This document shows positions 33,634 through 41,397 of a DNA stretch of 64,000 nucleotides, in pieces. The position numbers were made by a program, and so were the translations under genes. The notes below the pieces were generated by a model. That model searched no databases. It was not told the origin of the DNA and saw only the letters and a list, made by a program, of their open reading frames with translations. The stretch comes from Spartobacteria bacterium UBA695 (GTDB taxonomy: Bacteria; Verrucomicrobiota; Verrucomicrobiia; Chthoniobacterales; Chthoniobacteraceae). Position 1 is the first letter of the stretch, and each line of letters opens with the position of its first letter. The stretch lies in NCBI GenBank assembly GCA_002298145.1, contig DBMP01000029.1, positions 124,001-188,000 on the forward strand, given 5' to 3'.

Positions 33634-34041
33634 CTAGTCTTGTTCTGAAATCCGTTTCCGGCGCGATTTTGTGTAGGTGATGTCGCGTCGGGGCACCGGA
33701 AGTTCGTCGCTTTGAAGTTCCTCGTTTAGAATCACGCGATCGGGAATTTGCGGAGCCAAACCACGAGCAGTTGAGGAGGAAGACCGGCCTCCGTGTTCTG
33801 GGGGAATGTAACGCCCCTTCACATTGGAGGCTGCATCGCCCCCTTTTTTCTCCAGCTCAGAAGTTGGAATAATTGAAAGAGGCATTCGGATTTCCCCGTG
33901 TTCTTCAATATAGCGGATCAAAGCCTCGACACAGGCCTCGGCCAACGTCGTCTCGCTCAAACCAACCCTTTCCGCCGCCTGCTGAAGGCGGTTTTTCATA
34001 TCAACCGAAGAGCGGAAGGCAATACGTGTGTCCTTAGCCAT
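33634..34041 (-). CDS. Possible ribbon-helix-helix regulator on the lysogeny side
   Basis: 135 residues. The N-terminus TRIAFRSSVDMKNRLQQAAE followed by GLSETTLAEACVEALIRYIE has the strand-helix-helix pattern of Arc/CopG-type repressors. The rest is a disordered, charged tail ending in Arg/Lys-rich sequence. It is divergent from a second small protein with a similar N-terminal pattern at 34143, making this pair the best candidate for the prophage genetic switch. No classical CI-type helix-turn-helix repressor is seen nearby. Confidence 0.6.
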   Translation of the reverse strand: MAKDTRIAFRSSVDMKNRLQQAAERVGLSETTLAEACVEALIRYIEEHGEIRMPLSIIPTSELEKKGGDAASNVKGRYIPPEHGGRSSSSTARGLAPQIPDRVILNEELQSDELPVPRRDITYTKSRRKRISEQD

Positions 34042-34107
34042 GGCCGGACGGTATCGCCGTTGTTACCCGTTGGGCAAACAAAATCTTAGAACGAAAAAGA
34101 AAATCTC

Positions 34108-34144
34108 TTGCAATGTTTCCCGATGTGAGCACAATGGGAAACAT
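34108..34144 (+). promoter_or_regulatory. 9-bp inverted repeat over the candidate rightward promoter
   Basis: ATGTTTCCC (34113-34121) and GGGAAACAT (34136-34144) are perfect complements with a 14-nt centre. TTGCAA (34108-34113) and CACAAT (34130-34135) with a 16-nt spacer could be the -35 and -10 within it. A repressor bound here would block the promoter. Confidence 0.5.
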
Positions 34145-34355
34145 GAAAGGTGCATCTATTCAGATCATCCCCAAGCGCGAAACCGTCCAGAAAATCGATG
34201 CGATCAAGGAGCAACTGCGCACTTCTCGTGCCGGTATCTGCAATCTCGCGATCGACTTCGTCCTTCCAATGCTCGAATCCGGAAAAGCCCGGGTTGTTAA
34301 CGGGAACATTGAGATTGTTAACACCCCTGCCCCTGAGGGTCACATGGCAGCGTAA
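34143..34355 (+). CDS. Small ribbon-helix-helix-like regulator
   Basis: 70 residues from the ATG at 34143; an upstream in-frame ATG at 34113 would place the operator-like dyad inside the gene. The pattern ASIQIIPKRETVQKIDAIKEQ, then TSRAGICNLAIDFVLPML is strand, helix, turn, helix as in Arc/MetJ folds. First gene of the rightward early region, probably autoregulated through the dyad at its start. Confidence 0.5.
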   Translation: MKGASIQIIPKRETVQKIDAIKEQLRTSRAGICNLAIDFVLPMLESGKARVVNGNIEIVNTPAPEGHMAA

Positions 34356-34380
34356 CCGCACGAATCACACGGAGGGTGTT

Positions 34381-35160
34381 ATGACAAAAGAAGAGATCGT
34401 TTCCGCGATCGTGCGGCTGGCACGCGCTGCAAATCAGAACATGTGCTTCTCCCTGGATGTCTTCCGGGCGGCGCGCCATGTGCGCGGCGCGGAGCCGATC
34501 CTGAAAGAGGCACAGGAGGAAATCAAAACCCAGTCTGCCATGCGCTCGGCCTATATGACCTGCGCCAGGGCCGTTAAAGAGGCGATGACCCTCTCCTCTG
34601 CGGAGGATTGCCTGCGCTTTTACTGCGCTGGGGCATGCACGGACTGGGCGGGCTCACCCGGCACGCCCGATGATTTCAGGTATTTCGAGACGAAATTAAC
34701 GGCCTACCGCGAAGCTCTCCGGCTGGTGGTCCAGGAAATCCTGCGCAGGCCGCGCGAATGCCCGAGCAAGCTGGCCCCGGCTTCGTTGCCGTTCGGCCAG
34801 GTGCGCCTGGCGCTGCCACTTACCATCACGACGGAGGAACATGCCGGGCTGCATGTCGTGGCCACGCGGGAGCGCATCTCCATTACCGGGCTCCTCGAGG
34901 CATTCATCGCGGATGTCACTGGCAGCGCCCGATCGGGCGGATCGGACGAGCGCGACTACGCCGCCGCCTGGGTGCAGCGCCGCCTATTTACCTGGGATAA
35001 ACACTGCATTGGATTCGGTGAGATCCCGGAAAAAGTGCCGACGATGGAAGTCGATCGGCGCTGCGCCTGGATGAACCGCTGGAACAAAGCGGCCTGGATG
35101 CACCGCGAATCTCTGCAACGGCATTGGCAATCCCAACACAGCAAGAAGGAGGAAGCATAA
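34381..35160 (+). CDS. Phage early protein of unknown function
   Basis: 259 residues, largely helical. No family recognised. It contains three Cys/Trp-rich spots (CLRFYCAGACTDWAGSPGTP at about 78-97) that might be a metal site, and a C-terminal region rich in Arg and Trp. The start ATG follows a GGAGGGTGTT Shine-Dalgarno-like sequence. Next gene begins 2 bp after the stop. Confidence 0.65.
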   Translation: MTKEEIVSAIVRLARAANQNMCFSLDVFRAARHVRGAEPILKEAQEEIKTQSAMRSAYMTCARAVKEAMTLSSAEDCLRFYCAGACTDWAGSPGTPDDFRYFETKLTAYREALRLVVQEILRRPRECPSKLAPASLPFGQVRLALPLTITTEEHAGLHVVATRERISITGLLEAFIADVTGSARSGGSDERDYAAAWVQRRLFTWDKHCIGFGEIPEKVPTMEVDRRCAWMNRWNKAAWMHRESLQRHWQSQHSKKEEA

Positions 35161-35162
35161 CC

Positions 35163-35435
35163 ATGGAAAATCAAATCAACATTAAGGCGGTCAACCGTTT
35201 CGTCCAGCTCGCGGGCCGGGGGGCATTCCCGGGGGCGGCTGGCGGCGAGAAGATCTGCAACCGGCTCGCCAAGGCGCTGGAAAAGATCGGCGATGATCTG
35301 GCGCTGCTCGACCAGGGCGATATTGAAGGCGCGTGTGACTTGATGCGCCTCATGTCCGGGCCTTGGCCCACCGACGAGGTAAAGAAGATGGCCTACGACA
35401 TGGTCCACCAGGCCGCAACCGGGAGGAAAGCATAA
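35163..35435 (+). CDS. Small phage protein, first of a tandem paralogous pair
   Basis: 90 residues, helical. Segments VNRFVQLAGRGAFPGAAGGE, ALEKIGDDLALLD and GACDLMRLM recur in the following gene, indicating a local duplication. Stop and next start overlap (TAATG). No known family or catalytic motif. The small size and early position fit a host-takeover or accessory protein. Confidence 0.65.
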   Translation: MENQINIKAVNRFVQLAGRGAFPGAAGGEKICNRLAKALEKIGDDLALLDQGDIEGACDLMRLMSGPWPTDEVKKMAYDMVHQAATGRKA

Positions 35436-35692
35436 TGCAAATCGCGAAGATCCAGCATTTTGTAGAACTGGCGGCACGTGGAACCCTACCGGCGGCGTCC
35501 GGCGGGGAAATGAAGGCCAATAAGATAGCCAAAGAGATCCGGCGTATCTCGAAAGATTTCGCGGGCCTCGATGCGGAAGCGACCGCCGGCGCTTGCGAGC
35601 TGCTGCGCCTGGCTGCGGCTCCTTCGGGGGAAGCAATGCGAGAGGCCGTGGCCTATGAACTCCGCTTCGCGGCAACCGGGAGAGGCTTATGA
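35435..35692 (+). CDS. Small phage protein, second of a tandem paralogous pair
   Basis: 85 residues. It matches the previous product along its length: IQHFVELAARGTLPAASGGE against the first copy's VNRFVQLAGRG, then ISKDFAGLD, GACELLRLA and a shared C-terminal AATGR. Rough identity by eye is a third or more. Ends with ATGA overlap to the next gene. Confidence 0.65.
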   Translation: MQIAKIQHFVELAARGTLPAASGGEMKANKIAKEIRRISKDFAGLDAEATAGACELLRLAAAPSGEAMREAVAYELRFAATGRGL

Positions 35693-35949
35693 CCGAGCTC
35701 GTCGTATTCGACTACCACGCCGCGAAGCTGCGCAAGCAGCTCGAAGAGAATGCCAACCCCCGGGAGATAGGCAATGCGGCGGATGATCTCCGGCTTATGG
35801 AGTTCGCTGGCTACTGCAGGAACAAAGGAGATCATATTACGGCAGCGAAGTGCTGGCATTCCATCGCGCTCCACGCCCAGGCCATGGAGCGGCGTCACCA
35901 GCGGGAGCAAAAACGAAAGGCGGCGATCGCCGCCGCTCAACGGCCATGA
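35689..35949 (+). CDS. Small phage early protein
   Basis: 86 residues, helical and charged, with a basic C-terminus (RRHQREQKRKAAIAAAQRP). No family recognised. Its ATGA start overlap and the 4-bp overlap with the next gene place it in a translationally coupled string of small early genes. Confidence 0.6.
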   Translation: MTELVVFDYHAAKLRKQLEENANPREIGNAADDLRLMEFAGYCRNKGDHITAAKCWHSIALHAQAMERRHQREQKRKAAIAAAQRP

Positions 35950-36290
35950 AACAGCTCCCCTCCATCGCCATCAATGAAGCCACGGTGCTCCAGCTCATCC
36001 GCGAGCATATCGCGCAGGAGATCTCCGGGCCCACGTTGCGGCGGCTCCGGCGCCAGGCGCTCGCGTCGATCGAGACGGTGAGCCCGGAGGAGGGCGGGGA
36101 ATGCCTGGGGCTTACGGCCCGGAGCTTCCAGACCTGGTGCAAGCGCGTCGGCATCGCCAAGCTCAATCTCGGGTATAAGAGCAAACGCTACAGCGTGCGC
36201 GCGATCGCCGAAAAAATGCAGCAGCGCGCCCTCAAACCGAAACCCGGGAGCCGCGTGGCCCGCTACCTGGAGGCGAAGAGCGCCGCGTGA
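35946..36290 (+). CDS. Possible helix-turn-helix phage protein
   Basis: 114 residues from the ATG at 35946. The central part EEGGECLGLTARSFQTWCKRVG followed by GYKSKRYSVRAIAEKMQQRA resembles an excisionase/MerR-type helix-turn-helix with wing. It may be the excisionase or an early regulator, though it is far from the integrase. Function not established. Confidence 0.5.
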   Translation: MKQLPSIAINEATVLQLIREHIAQEISGPTLRRLRRQALASIETVSPEEGGECLGLTARSFQTWCKRVGIAKLNLGYKSKRYSVRAIAEKMQQRALKPKPGSRVARYLEAKSAA

Positions 36291-36541
36291 GAACCCCGGA
36301 AAAACAGGCGGCCTTCGAAGACCTGACCGAGCGCATTGTCGCGACTTTTCAAAAAGCCGACGCGCGCTTTGCCATCTACATCGGCCTCGGCGCGATGGCA
36401 CCCCGCAAGGCCCTGGTCACCCTGGCCAGGGTCCGGGAAAGCTGGGAGGCCCTCATCCCCGGCATCGGCGAGCGGCTCATCGCCACGAAGACCGAGCAAG
36501 CAGCCCTGAACCAAAAAAAACGAGAGGAAACAGCAGCATGA
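36287..36541 (+). CDS. Small phage protein with GTG start
   Basis: 84 residues starting at a GTG that overlaps the previous TGA (GTGA). Helical, charged; contains ADARFAIYIGLGAMAPRKAL. No family recognised. Overlap with both neighbours supports translation. Confidence 0.55.
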   Translation: MRTPEKQAAFEDLTERIVATFQKADARFAIYIGLGAMAPRKALVTLARVRESWEALIPGIGERLIATKTEQAALNQKKREETAA

Positions 36542-36720
36542 AACCGATCGAGTTAGCCGTCTACTCCATTTGCGCCGTCGTAGCGGCAGAGTTTTTAGCC
36601 ACTGGGAAAAAACTCTACCAAGACGGGCAGCCGTTCGTGGCCTTCCTTTCGTGCCTCGTAACGCTTTGGTTTGTAGTCCAGGCGGTGCGCATTTACCGCA
36701 ACTCGGAGGGCGAACGATGA
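36538..36720 (+). CDS. Small phage membrane protein
   Basis: 60 residues with two hydrophobic segments (AVYSICAVVAAEFLATG and FVAFLSCLVTLWFVVQAV) and a basic end. ATGA-type overlaps on both sides. Could be a holin-like or inner-membrane accessory protein, but its early position argues against a lysis role. Confidence 0.55.
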   Translation: MKPIELAVYSICAVVAAEFLATGKKLYQDGQPFVAFLSCLVTLWFVVQAVRIYRNSEGER

Positions 36721-37799
36721 GCAAGACCAAGATCGAATGGACGAATGAGACGGATAACATCATCGTCGCCAAAGATGGCGGGTGGTGGTGCCGGAAATGC
36801 TCCCCGGGGTGTGAGCATTGCTACGCCGAGGCGCTCAACCGGAATGCCTTTTTCCACGGCAATGGACGCGACTATGTTGGCCACCCGCCGAAGTTGCGCC
36901 TTCGCGAAGATATTTTCGCAACGTGGTCAAACCAGCGCAAGCCGCGGCGGCATTTCATCTCCTCGATGACGGATGTCTTCGGCGGATGGGTCCCCAGGTC
37001 GTGGATCTTCCGGTTCCTGGATGCGATGGCCTCCACGCCACGGCAGACTTTCCAGGTTCTCACGAAGCGGGCCGATCAAATGGCCGAACACGTTGCGGCG
37101 TGGCTGGACGCTCGCGGGGCGGATCGGATCCCGCTCAATATCTGGCTCGGGTTCACGGCGGAAAACCAGGAGTGTTTCGACCGGCGCTGGAACTGCATCG
37201 AGCCGCTGGTCCATCGGCTGGGCGTGGTGTTCGTTTCGGCCGAGCCGCTGCTCGGCGCCATCACGCTCCCAGAGAATTTCCTCGCGCTCAAGTGGCGCGC
37301 CCAGGTGATCGCCGGCGGCGAGAGCGGCGACCAGGCGCGGCCCATGCACCCCGATTGGGCGCGGGGTCTGCGGGATCAATGCCACGAGGCGGAAGTGTGC
37401 TTCTTTTTCAAGCAATGGGGGGAGTGGATTGCTGGCGATCACGTCGATGGGTTGCCGGAACACGAACCCAAGCGCATCTGCAAACTCGCACTTGATGGTA
37501 CCCAGGCCAACGACGTCACAATGCCTTACGAAAAGCGTAACGGGATGAAAACCGTTGTGCTCATAGGAAAGAAAATCACGGGCCGCATCCTCGATGACTG
37601 CACCTGGCAGCAGATGCCATACGCGCACAGCATTTGCCGCGTGTGCGGCTGCTCGGAATTCCAGGCATGCCCGAGCGGGCGCTACTGGATCGACGAGGAG
37701 CACACCCTTTGCAGCGAATGCGCCCCGGGGACACGCCTCGGCCCCGCGCCCGCCATCTCCGGCCTGACTGATGCTCTTAGAAAGGCAGGTGTCCTGTGA
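36717..37799 (+). CDS. DUF5131 (phage Gp37/Gp68) protein with CxxxCxxC motif and C-terminal zinc-ribbon-like region
   Basis: 360 residues. The start KIEWTNETDN and CSPGCEHCYAE (C-x3-C-x2-C, radical-SAM-type spacing at about residues 29-36) define the DUF5131 family. SSMTDVFGGWVPR, LTKRAD and GGESGDQARPMHPDW are also typical. The last 80 residues hold ICRVCGCSEFQAC and TLCSEC, which look like an added zinc-binding module. Biochemical function is not known to me. The family is common in phages and mobile elements. Confidence 0.82.
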   Translation: MSKTKIEWTNETDNIIVAKDGGWWCRKCSPGCEHCYAEALNRNAFFHGNGRDYVGHPPKLRLREDIFATWSNQRKPRRHFISSMTDVFGGWVPRSWIFRFLDAMASTPRQTFQVLTKRADQMAEHVAAWLDARGADRIPLNIWLGFTAENQECFDRRWNCIEPLVHRLGVVFVSAEPLLGAITLPENFLALKWRAQVIAGGESGDQARPMHPDWARGLRDQCHEAEVCFFFKQWGEWIAGDHVDGLPEHEPKRICKLALDGTQANDVTMPYEKRNGMKTVVLIGKKITGRILDDCTWQQMPYAHSICRVCGCSEFQACPSGRYWIDEEHTLCSECAPGTRLGPAPAISGLTDALRKAGVL

Positions 37800-37993
37800 A
37801 ACGCGGGAAAATTCGCATCATTCCCAGGCGCAAATTATGCCGGGTACCCATCTATCGGCGGCAATTTCGCAACGCGCTGGCATTTCGCATCAAGATCAAT
37901 ACGCGCAGGTTTGAAAATGCGATCCGCCGGGCCGATGCGATCTTCAAAAAGTTTATGGACCCAAGTTTAGGGAGGCCATGGCCTCATCAGTAG
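37796..37993 (+). CDS. Small, very basic phage protein
   Basis: 65 residues starting at a GTG overlapping the previous TGA. Rich in Arg/Lys (RGKIRIIPRRKLCRVPIYRR), so nucleic-acid binding is possible. No family recognised. Its stop codon lies at the beginning of the GGA-rich csrA leader. Confidence 0.5.
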   Translation: MKRGKIRIIPRRKLCRVPIYRRQFRNALAFRIKINTRRFENAIRRADAIFKKFMDPSLGRPWPHQ

Positions 37994-38023
37994 GAACCAA
38001 GGAAACCAAAAGGAGAACACCAC
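37992..38023 (+). promoter_or_regulatory. GGA-rich csrA leader
   Basis: The 30 nt before the csrA ATG contain three A-rich GGA motifs at 37993, 38001 and 38012, the last within the Shine-Dalgarno AAGGAGA. GGA triplets at and near the ribosome site are the known recognition element of CsrA, so autogenous translational repression is plausible. Confidence 0.5.
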
Positions 38024-38218
38024 ATGCTAGTATTATCACGTAAGGTCAGCGAAACGATCATGATCGGCGAAAACATCGAGATCATGGTTACGCGGATCGA
38101 ACACGGCGCCGTCCGGATACGGATCGCGGCCCCGCGCGAGATCCCGATCTTCCGCGGCGAACTCTACCGCGAGATCCACCGCAACGATCTCAAACCTCAA
38201 CCCGTGGAGGGAGCTTAA
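38024..38218 (+). CDS. csrA: Phage-encoded CsrA/RsmA translational regulator
   Basis: 64 residues, full family length. It starts MLVLSRKVSETIMIG, matching the beta1-beta2 of CsrA with Leu4 and the basic patch. The RNA-binding beta5 region is VRIRIAAPREIPIFRGELYREI, keeping the key Arg (equivalent to Arg44) after the Pro-rich turn. Family role: homodimer binding GGA in mRNA leaders to repress or stabilise messages. In a phage it could redirect host carbon, motility or lysogeny decisions. Confidence 0.92.
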   Translation: MLVLSRKVSETIMIGENIEIMVTRIEHGAVRIRIAAPREIPIFRGELYREIHRNDLKPQPVEGA

Positions 38219-38223
38219 GAGCC

Positions 38224-38886
38224 ATGGGCAAGCAACTCGAAGAGGCGCGCTTTCTGGCCATCCTACAGCGCGTATTGCCAGCGGAGGTCCCGGATCCGCA
38301 CGTGGCAAATTCGGTCTACGAAAAAACGCTCGCGGAGATCCGGCTGTTTAAGAGCCTCGATTCGTTTGAAAAGTTCTGCGAGAAGGGTTCGCTACCCGAT
38401 GCCGAACCGGCCACGATCGCCGAGTTTAAAGAGCAGCTCGTGGGCAACTTCGGCGAGGGGAAGGTGGAAGTGACGCCGACGACAGACGGCCAGGCGGTGC
38501 AGGTGGAGATCGCGCTGCCCGACCACGTGGTCAACCATTCGGTAAAGGTGATCCCGCCGGATCAAGACGACGGCGCCGCCGAGGCCCCCTATGTCCCGTT
38601 CCCCGTGGCGATGCCCGGAGATCCCGACCTGGTCTGGTGCCTGGCGCGCCGCGAAAACCTGGGCCCCGATGAGGCCGTCCGAGCGCTGTTCAATATCCAG
38701 GCGGAATTCTGGGCCACGAAGAAGGGCCAGATATTGCAGCGCGACGGCGTCGACCAGAGCTTCAGCGAGTTCATCTCCAACGTTCCGGCGGCCGCCCTGG
38801 CCGAGAGCGGAATTAAGCGGTACCACAAGGACCCGGAGACGCTGAAAGTGCTCGTCCTGGGCGAACCGGAGGGTGAAATCGAATGA
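38224..38886 (+). CDS. Phage early protein of unknown function
   Basis: 220 residues, acidic. The middle has beta-rich sequence (GKVEVTPTTDGQAVQVEIALP) between helical ends. No family recognised. 5 bp after csrA and overlapping the next gene by 4 nt, so co-translated with both. Confidence 0.65.
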   Translation: MGKQLEEARFLAILQRVLPAEVPDPHVANSVYEKTLAEIRLFKSLDSFEKFCEKGSLPDAEPATIAEFKEQLVGNFGEGKVEVTPTTDGQAVQVEIALPDHVVNHSVKVIPPDQDDGAAEAPYVPFPVAMPGDPDLVWCLARRENLGPDEAVRALFNIQAEFWATKKGQILQRDGVDQSFSEFISNVPAAALAESGIKRYHKDPETLKVLVLGEPEGEIE

Positions 38887-39158
38887 GCCTACAGCTTCTC
38901 AAGTGCGCGGCGATCTCTGCCAAGCTCAAGGAAACCCAGGAAAGCATGCACGCCTTTTTCGGCACGCGCTGGCCACGGAAAAAGGAAGAGGCGCTGCGCG
39001 TCATCGTGGCGGTGATGAAGCAGGAACATTGCCAGGTCCTGGCGGCCGCACAAAAAGCCGCGAACTGGGCCATGAATGAGAATAAGGCGCTCTTCGCCGC
39101 GATCGTCCTCGCGGCGGCAGTGGATGTTATCGAAAGCGGAGAGGAGCTGGCAGCATGA
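38883..39158 (+). CDS. Small phage protein of unknown function
   Basis: 91 residues, helical, Ala-rich; contains FFGTRWPRKKEEALRVIVAV. No family recognised. ATGA-type overlaps at both ends. Confidence 0.6.
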   Translation: MSLQLLKCAAISAKLKETQESMHAFFGTRWPRKKEEALRVIVAVMKQEHCQVLAAAQKAANWAMNENKALFAAIVLAAAVDVIESGEELAA

Positions 39159-39388
39159 CAAAGATCGAAATAACCATCGAAACACAGCCTACCGAAAACG
39201 GAACGACAGTAGCTGTGAATTTCACATCGCGCAGTCACGGGAACGTTTCCTCCATCGAAGCCGCCCATGCCAAGTATGTCATCGCCAGCTTTCTCGCCGC
39301 ACACCGGCAGCTTCCCCAAAAGATGAACGGGGATGGCGTGAAATGCGACTACGGCGAAGTCATCACCACCCCTCCTCCAAAGCCTTGA
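39155..39388 (+). CDS. Small phage protein of unknown function
   Basis: 77 residues, beta-rich N-terminus (KIEITIETQPTENGTTVAVN). No family recognised. Last gene of this coupled string; a 95-bp gap with a weak AGCCC/GGGCT stem followed by CTTTT comes next. Confidence 0.6.
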   Translation: MTKIEITIETQPTENGTTVAVNFTSRSHGNVSSIEAAHAKYVIASFLAAHRQLPQKMNGDGVKCDYGEVITTPPPKP

Positions 39389-39436
39389 ATTTCACATAGC
39401 CAGGGAACGCGAAGTCTTTGGCGTTTAGCGTAGCAG

Positions 39437-39462
39437 CCCGCGCGGAAGGGGCTCTTTTAAAA
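39437..39462 (+). terminator. Weak stem-loop with short T-run
   Basis: AGCCC and GGGCT pair around a short GC-rich loop and are followed by CTTTT. The stem is only five base pairs, so termination would be partial at best. Confidence 0.3.
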
Positions 39463-39483
39463 ACCTAAAATCATAAATCAAAC

Positions 39484-39813
39484 ATGAGTATTCGAGCCAA
39501 AATGAAATGCGTTGAAGTGGAAGCGCAAGAGACCTTCCACAATATCACCCTCCTAGCGGTGACGGACAATTCGCCGGAAAACAAAACGTTCTCGCTGGCA
39601 ACGCCCGCAGCTTCAGCTTCCCTGAGCATCACGAACCCCGACGCGTTTGGTGCGTTTTTGCCCGGGAAGGAATATTACGTGGACTTTTCGGAAGCGCCGG
39701 CCGCCGGAACCGAGGAAGCTCCCGCACCCGATGCCGTGGGGGTCGCCCCCGACACGACCGCCCAGCAGCCCCCGGCAACCGACCCGGCCGCGCCGGATCC
39801 CGCAGCGGCTTAA
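39484..39813 (+). CDS. Phage protein with acidic Pro/Ala-rich tail
   Basis: 109 residues. A compact beta-rich domain (residues 1-75, ending GKEYYVDFSEAP) precedes a disordered Pro/Ala/Asp tail. Similar small proteins are common in phage early regions but no function is known to me. A GGxA-poor leader with an AT-rich stretch precedes the start. Confidence 0.6.
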   Translation: MSIRAKMKCVEVEAQETFHNITLLAVTDNSPENKTFSLATPAASASLSITNPDAFGAFLPGKEYYVDFSEAPAAGTEEAPAPDAVGVAPDTTAQQPPATDPAAPDPAAA

Positions 39814-39867
39814 ACAACCCTTGAGCGTGGCCCGCGTCCCAGCCGGAGAGCGAACCGGTTGGAGATA

Positions 39868-40344
39868 ATGGGCTCGGGCCCGCTCAGTTCCCCGATTATG
39901 AAACTTCCCTACGAATCTGCCCGCAGCGGAGATTTAGCCCTCGCTGAAACACAGCGTATTCTATCAAAGTTTGGGTGCTCCACTTTTGGAATGATGACTG
40001 ATGTTGAGCGTGGAGCCTCCATTGTCCAATTTCGGTGGCACGAAAAGCAAGTCAGTCTTGAGGCGTCATGGAAGGGATATGCCGCCGCCTACATGAAAGC
40101 GCATCCGTGGTCGCCTCGTATGCGCAAATCCAGGGCGCAATACGAAGCTCTCGCGCTGGAGCAGGCTAAAATATCGGTATGCTCAATTCTCCGGGATTGG
40201 GTCAAAGGGCAGGTCACCGCCGTTGAATGTGGGTTGATGGGCTTCGACGCCGCGTTTCTGCCGCACATGGTTCTCCCCAACGGGTACCGGATCGTCGAGT
40301 ACGTTCAAGAGCAATTTCCGCAGCTCTCTGTGCAAAACCCATGA
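39868..40344 (+). CDS. Phage protein of unknown function
   Basis: 158 residues if translation starts at ATG 39868, which follows GGAGATA; ATG 39898 and TTG 39859 are alternatives. Contains VQFRWHEKQVSLEASWKGYA and ESLALEQ-like helical sequence. No family recognised. Stop overlaps the next start. Confidence 0.55.
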   Translation: MGSGPLSSPIMKLPYESARSGDLALAETQRILSKFGCSTFGMMTDVERGASIVQFRWHEKQVSLEASWKGYAAAYMKAHPWSPRMRKSRAQYEALALEQAKISVCSILRDWVKGQVTAVECGLMGFDAAFLPHMVLPNGYRIVEYVQEQFPQLSVQNP

Positions 40345-40763
40345 AAGCCATTTCCATCTGCCAACCGTTTGCCTCGGCGATCGCGCTCGGATTGAAACAC
40401 ATCGAGACGCGGACGCGGCGGATCCATTACCGCGGGCCGCTGGCGATCCACGCGGGCCAGCGCTGCACGCCCGACCTTCGCGCGAAATTCGCCTACGAGT
40501 TCCTGTTCCATTTCCGCTCCGCCGGCGTTCCCTATTTCGAGCAGCTCCCCCTCGGCGCGATCGTGGCCGTTTGCGATGTGATCGACTGCCAGCCGACCGA
40601 AAGCCTGGCCGATACCCTTTCCGTGGACGAGCGCTCTTTCGGCGACTATACGCCCGGGCGCTTCGGCTGGATCCTCGGGAACGTGCGGAAGCTGGACATG
40701 CCGATCTTTTGCCGCGGGTACCAGGGCTTTTTCAACGTGGAGGATTCACTTTTAGCCGCATGA
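40341..40763 (+). CDS. ASCH-domain protein
   Basis: 140 residues from ATG 40341. KAISICQPFASAIALGLKHI, ETRTRRIHYRGPLAIHAG and GAIVAVCDVIDC follow the ASCH (PUA-like beta-barrel) pattern found in phage and toxin-linked RNA-binding or RNase proteins. Its ends overlap both neighbours by 4 nt. The RNA target is unknown. Confidence 0.78.
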   Translation: MKAISICQPFASAIALGLKHIETRTRRIHYRGPLAIHAGQRCTPDLRAKFAYEFLFHFRSAGVPYFEQLPLGAIVAVCDVIDCQPTESLADTLSVDERSFGDYTPGRFGWILGNVRKLDMPIFCRGYQGFFNVEDSLLAA

Positions 40764-41380
40764 CGCAGACCGTTCTCCCATTTCCTGAGTGGCGCGTGCC
40801 CGGGTGGGTGCTCTGGTGCTTCCGGATCGCCAACGCCTCGGGTTCGCAATGGACGCGCCTGCTCTTTTACGAGTTCAAGAACAATTTTCTCGACCGCCAC
40901 GGCGTGCCCGATGGGTGGGATCTCCAGGTGCTTGATAAGCAGTGCTGGACGTGCGGGGGCACGGGAAAGTTCGCGGGCTGGGATGATTGCTGGGATTGTG
41001 GCGCTACGGGGATCTACCGCCGCGTGCGCGTAGTGCTATGGCGATACCGGCTCGGCGGCGATGTCTACCATTGCCCGGATTTTACAGGCCCTGACGGCTG
41101 GCTCGACCTGACCGAACAGATGAACTTCCCCCGGGAGACGATTGAGCACCTCATTGAGCACCGGCGGCCCAATTGGTGGATCGGCGTCGCCGCAGGCCTG
41201 GCGCTGTTTATTCGATATGATCGACCGAAGGCGCTGGAGCTGGTGCGCCACGTGAACCGCGAAGGTTATCAACATATTATTCCCACATGGTGGGTACGCC
41301 GCGTTTGGTGGCCGCTGCGCTCCAAATGGGCGCAGCTCGTCGACTGGGTAAAATTCCATGGGGAGGACGTACCATTTTAA
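40760..41380 (+). CDS. Phage protein with DnaJ-type CxxCxGxG zinc motifs
   Basis: 206 residues. At about residues 62-83 there are CWTCGGTGKF and CWDCGATG, the paired CxxCxGxG knuckles of DnaJ-like zinc fingers. The rest is Trp- and Arg-rich with no recognised fold. The motif suggests zinc-dependent protein or nucleic-acid binding. Confidence 0.7.
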   Translation: MTQTVLPFPEWRVPGWVLWCFRIANASGSQWTRLLFYEFKNNFLDRHGVPDGWDLQVLDKQCWTCGGTGKFAGWDDCWDCGATGIYRRVRVVLWRYRLGGDVYHCPDFTGPDGWLDLTEQMNFPRETIEHLIEHRRPNWWIGVAAGLALFIRYDRPKALELVRHVNREGYQHIIPTWWVRRVWWPLRSKWAQLVDWVKFHGEDVPF

Positions 41381-41397
41381 ATTTGAAGGAGAACAAG

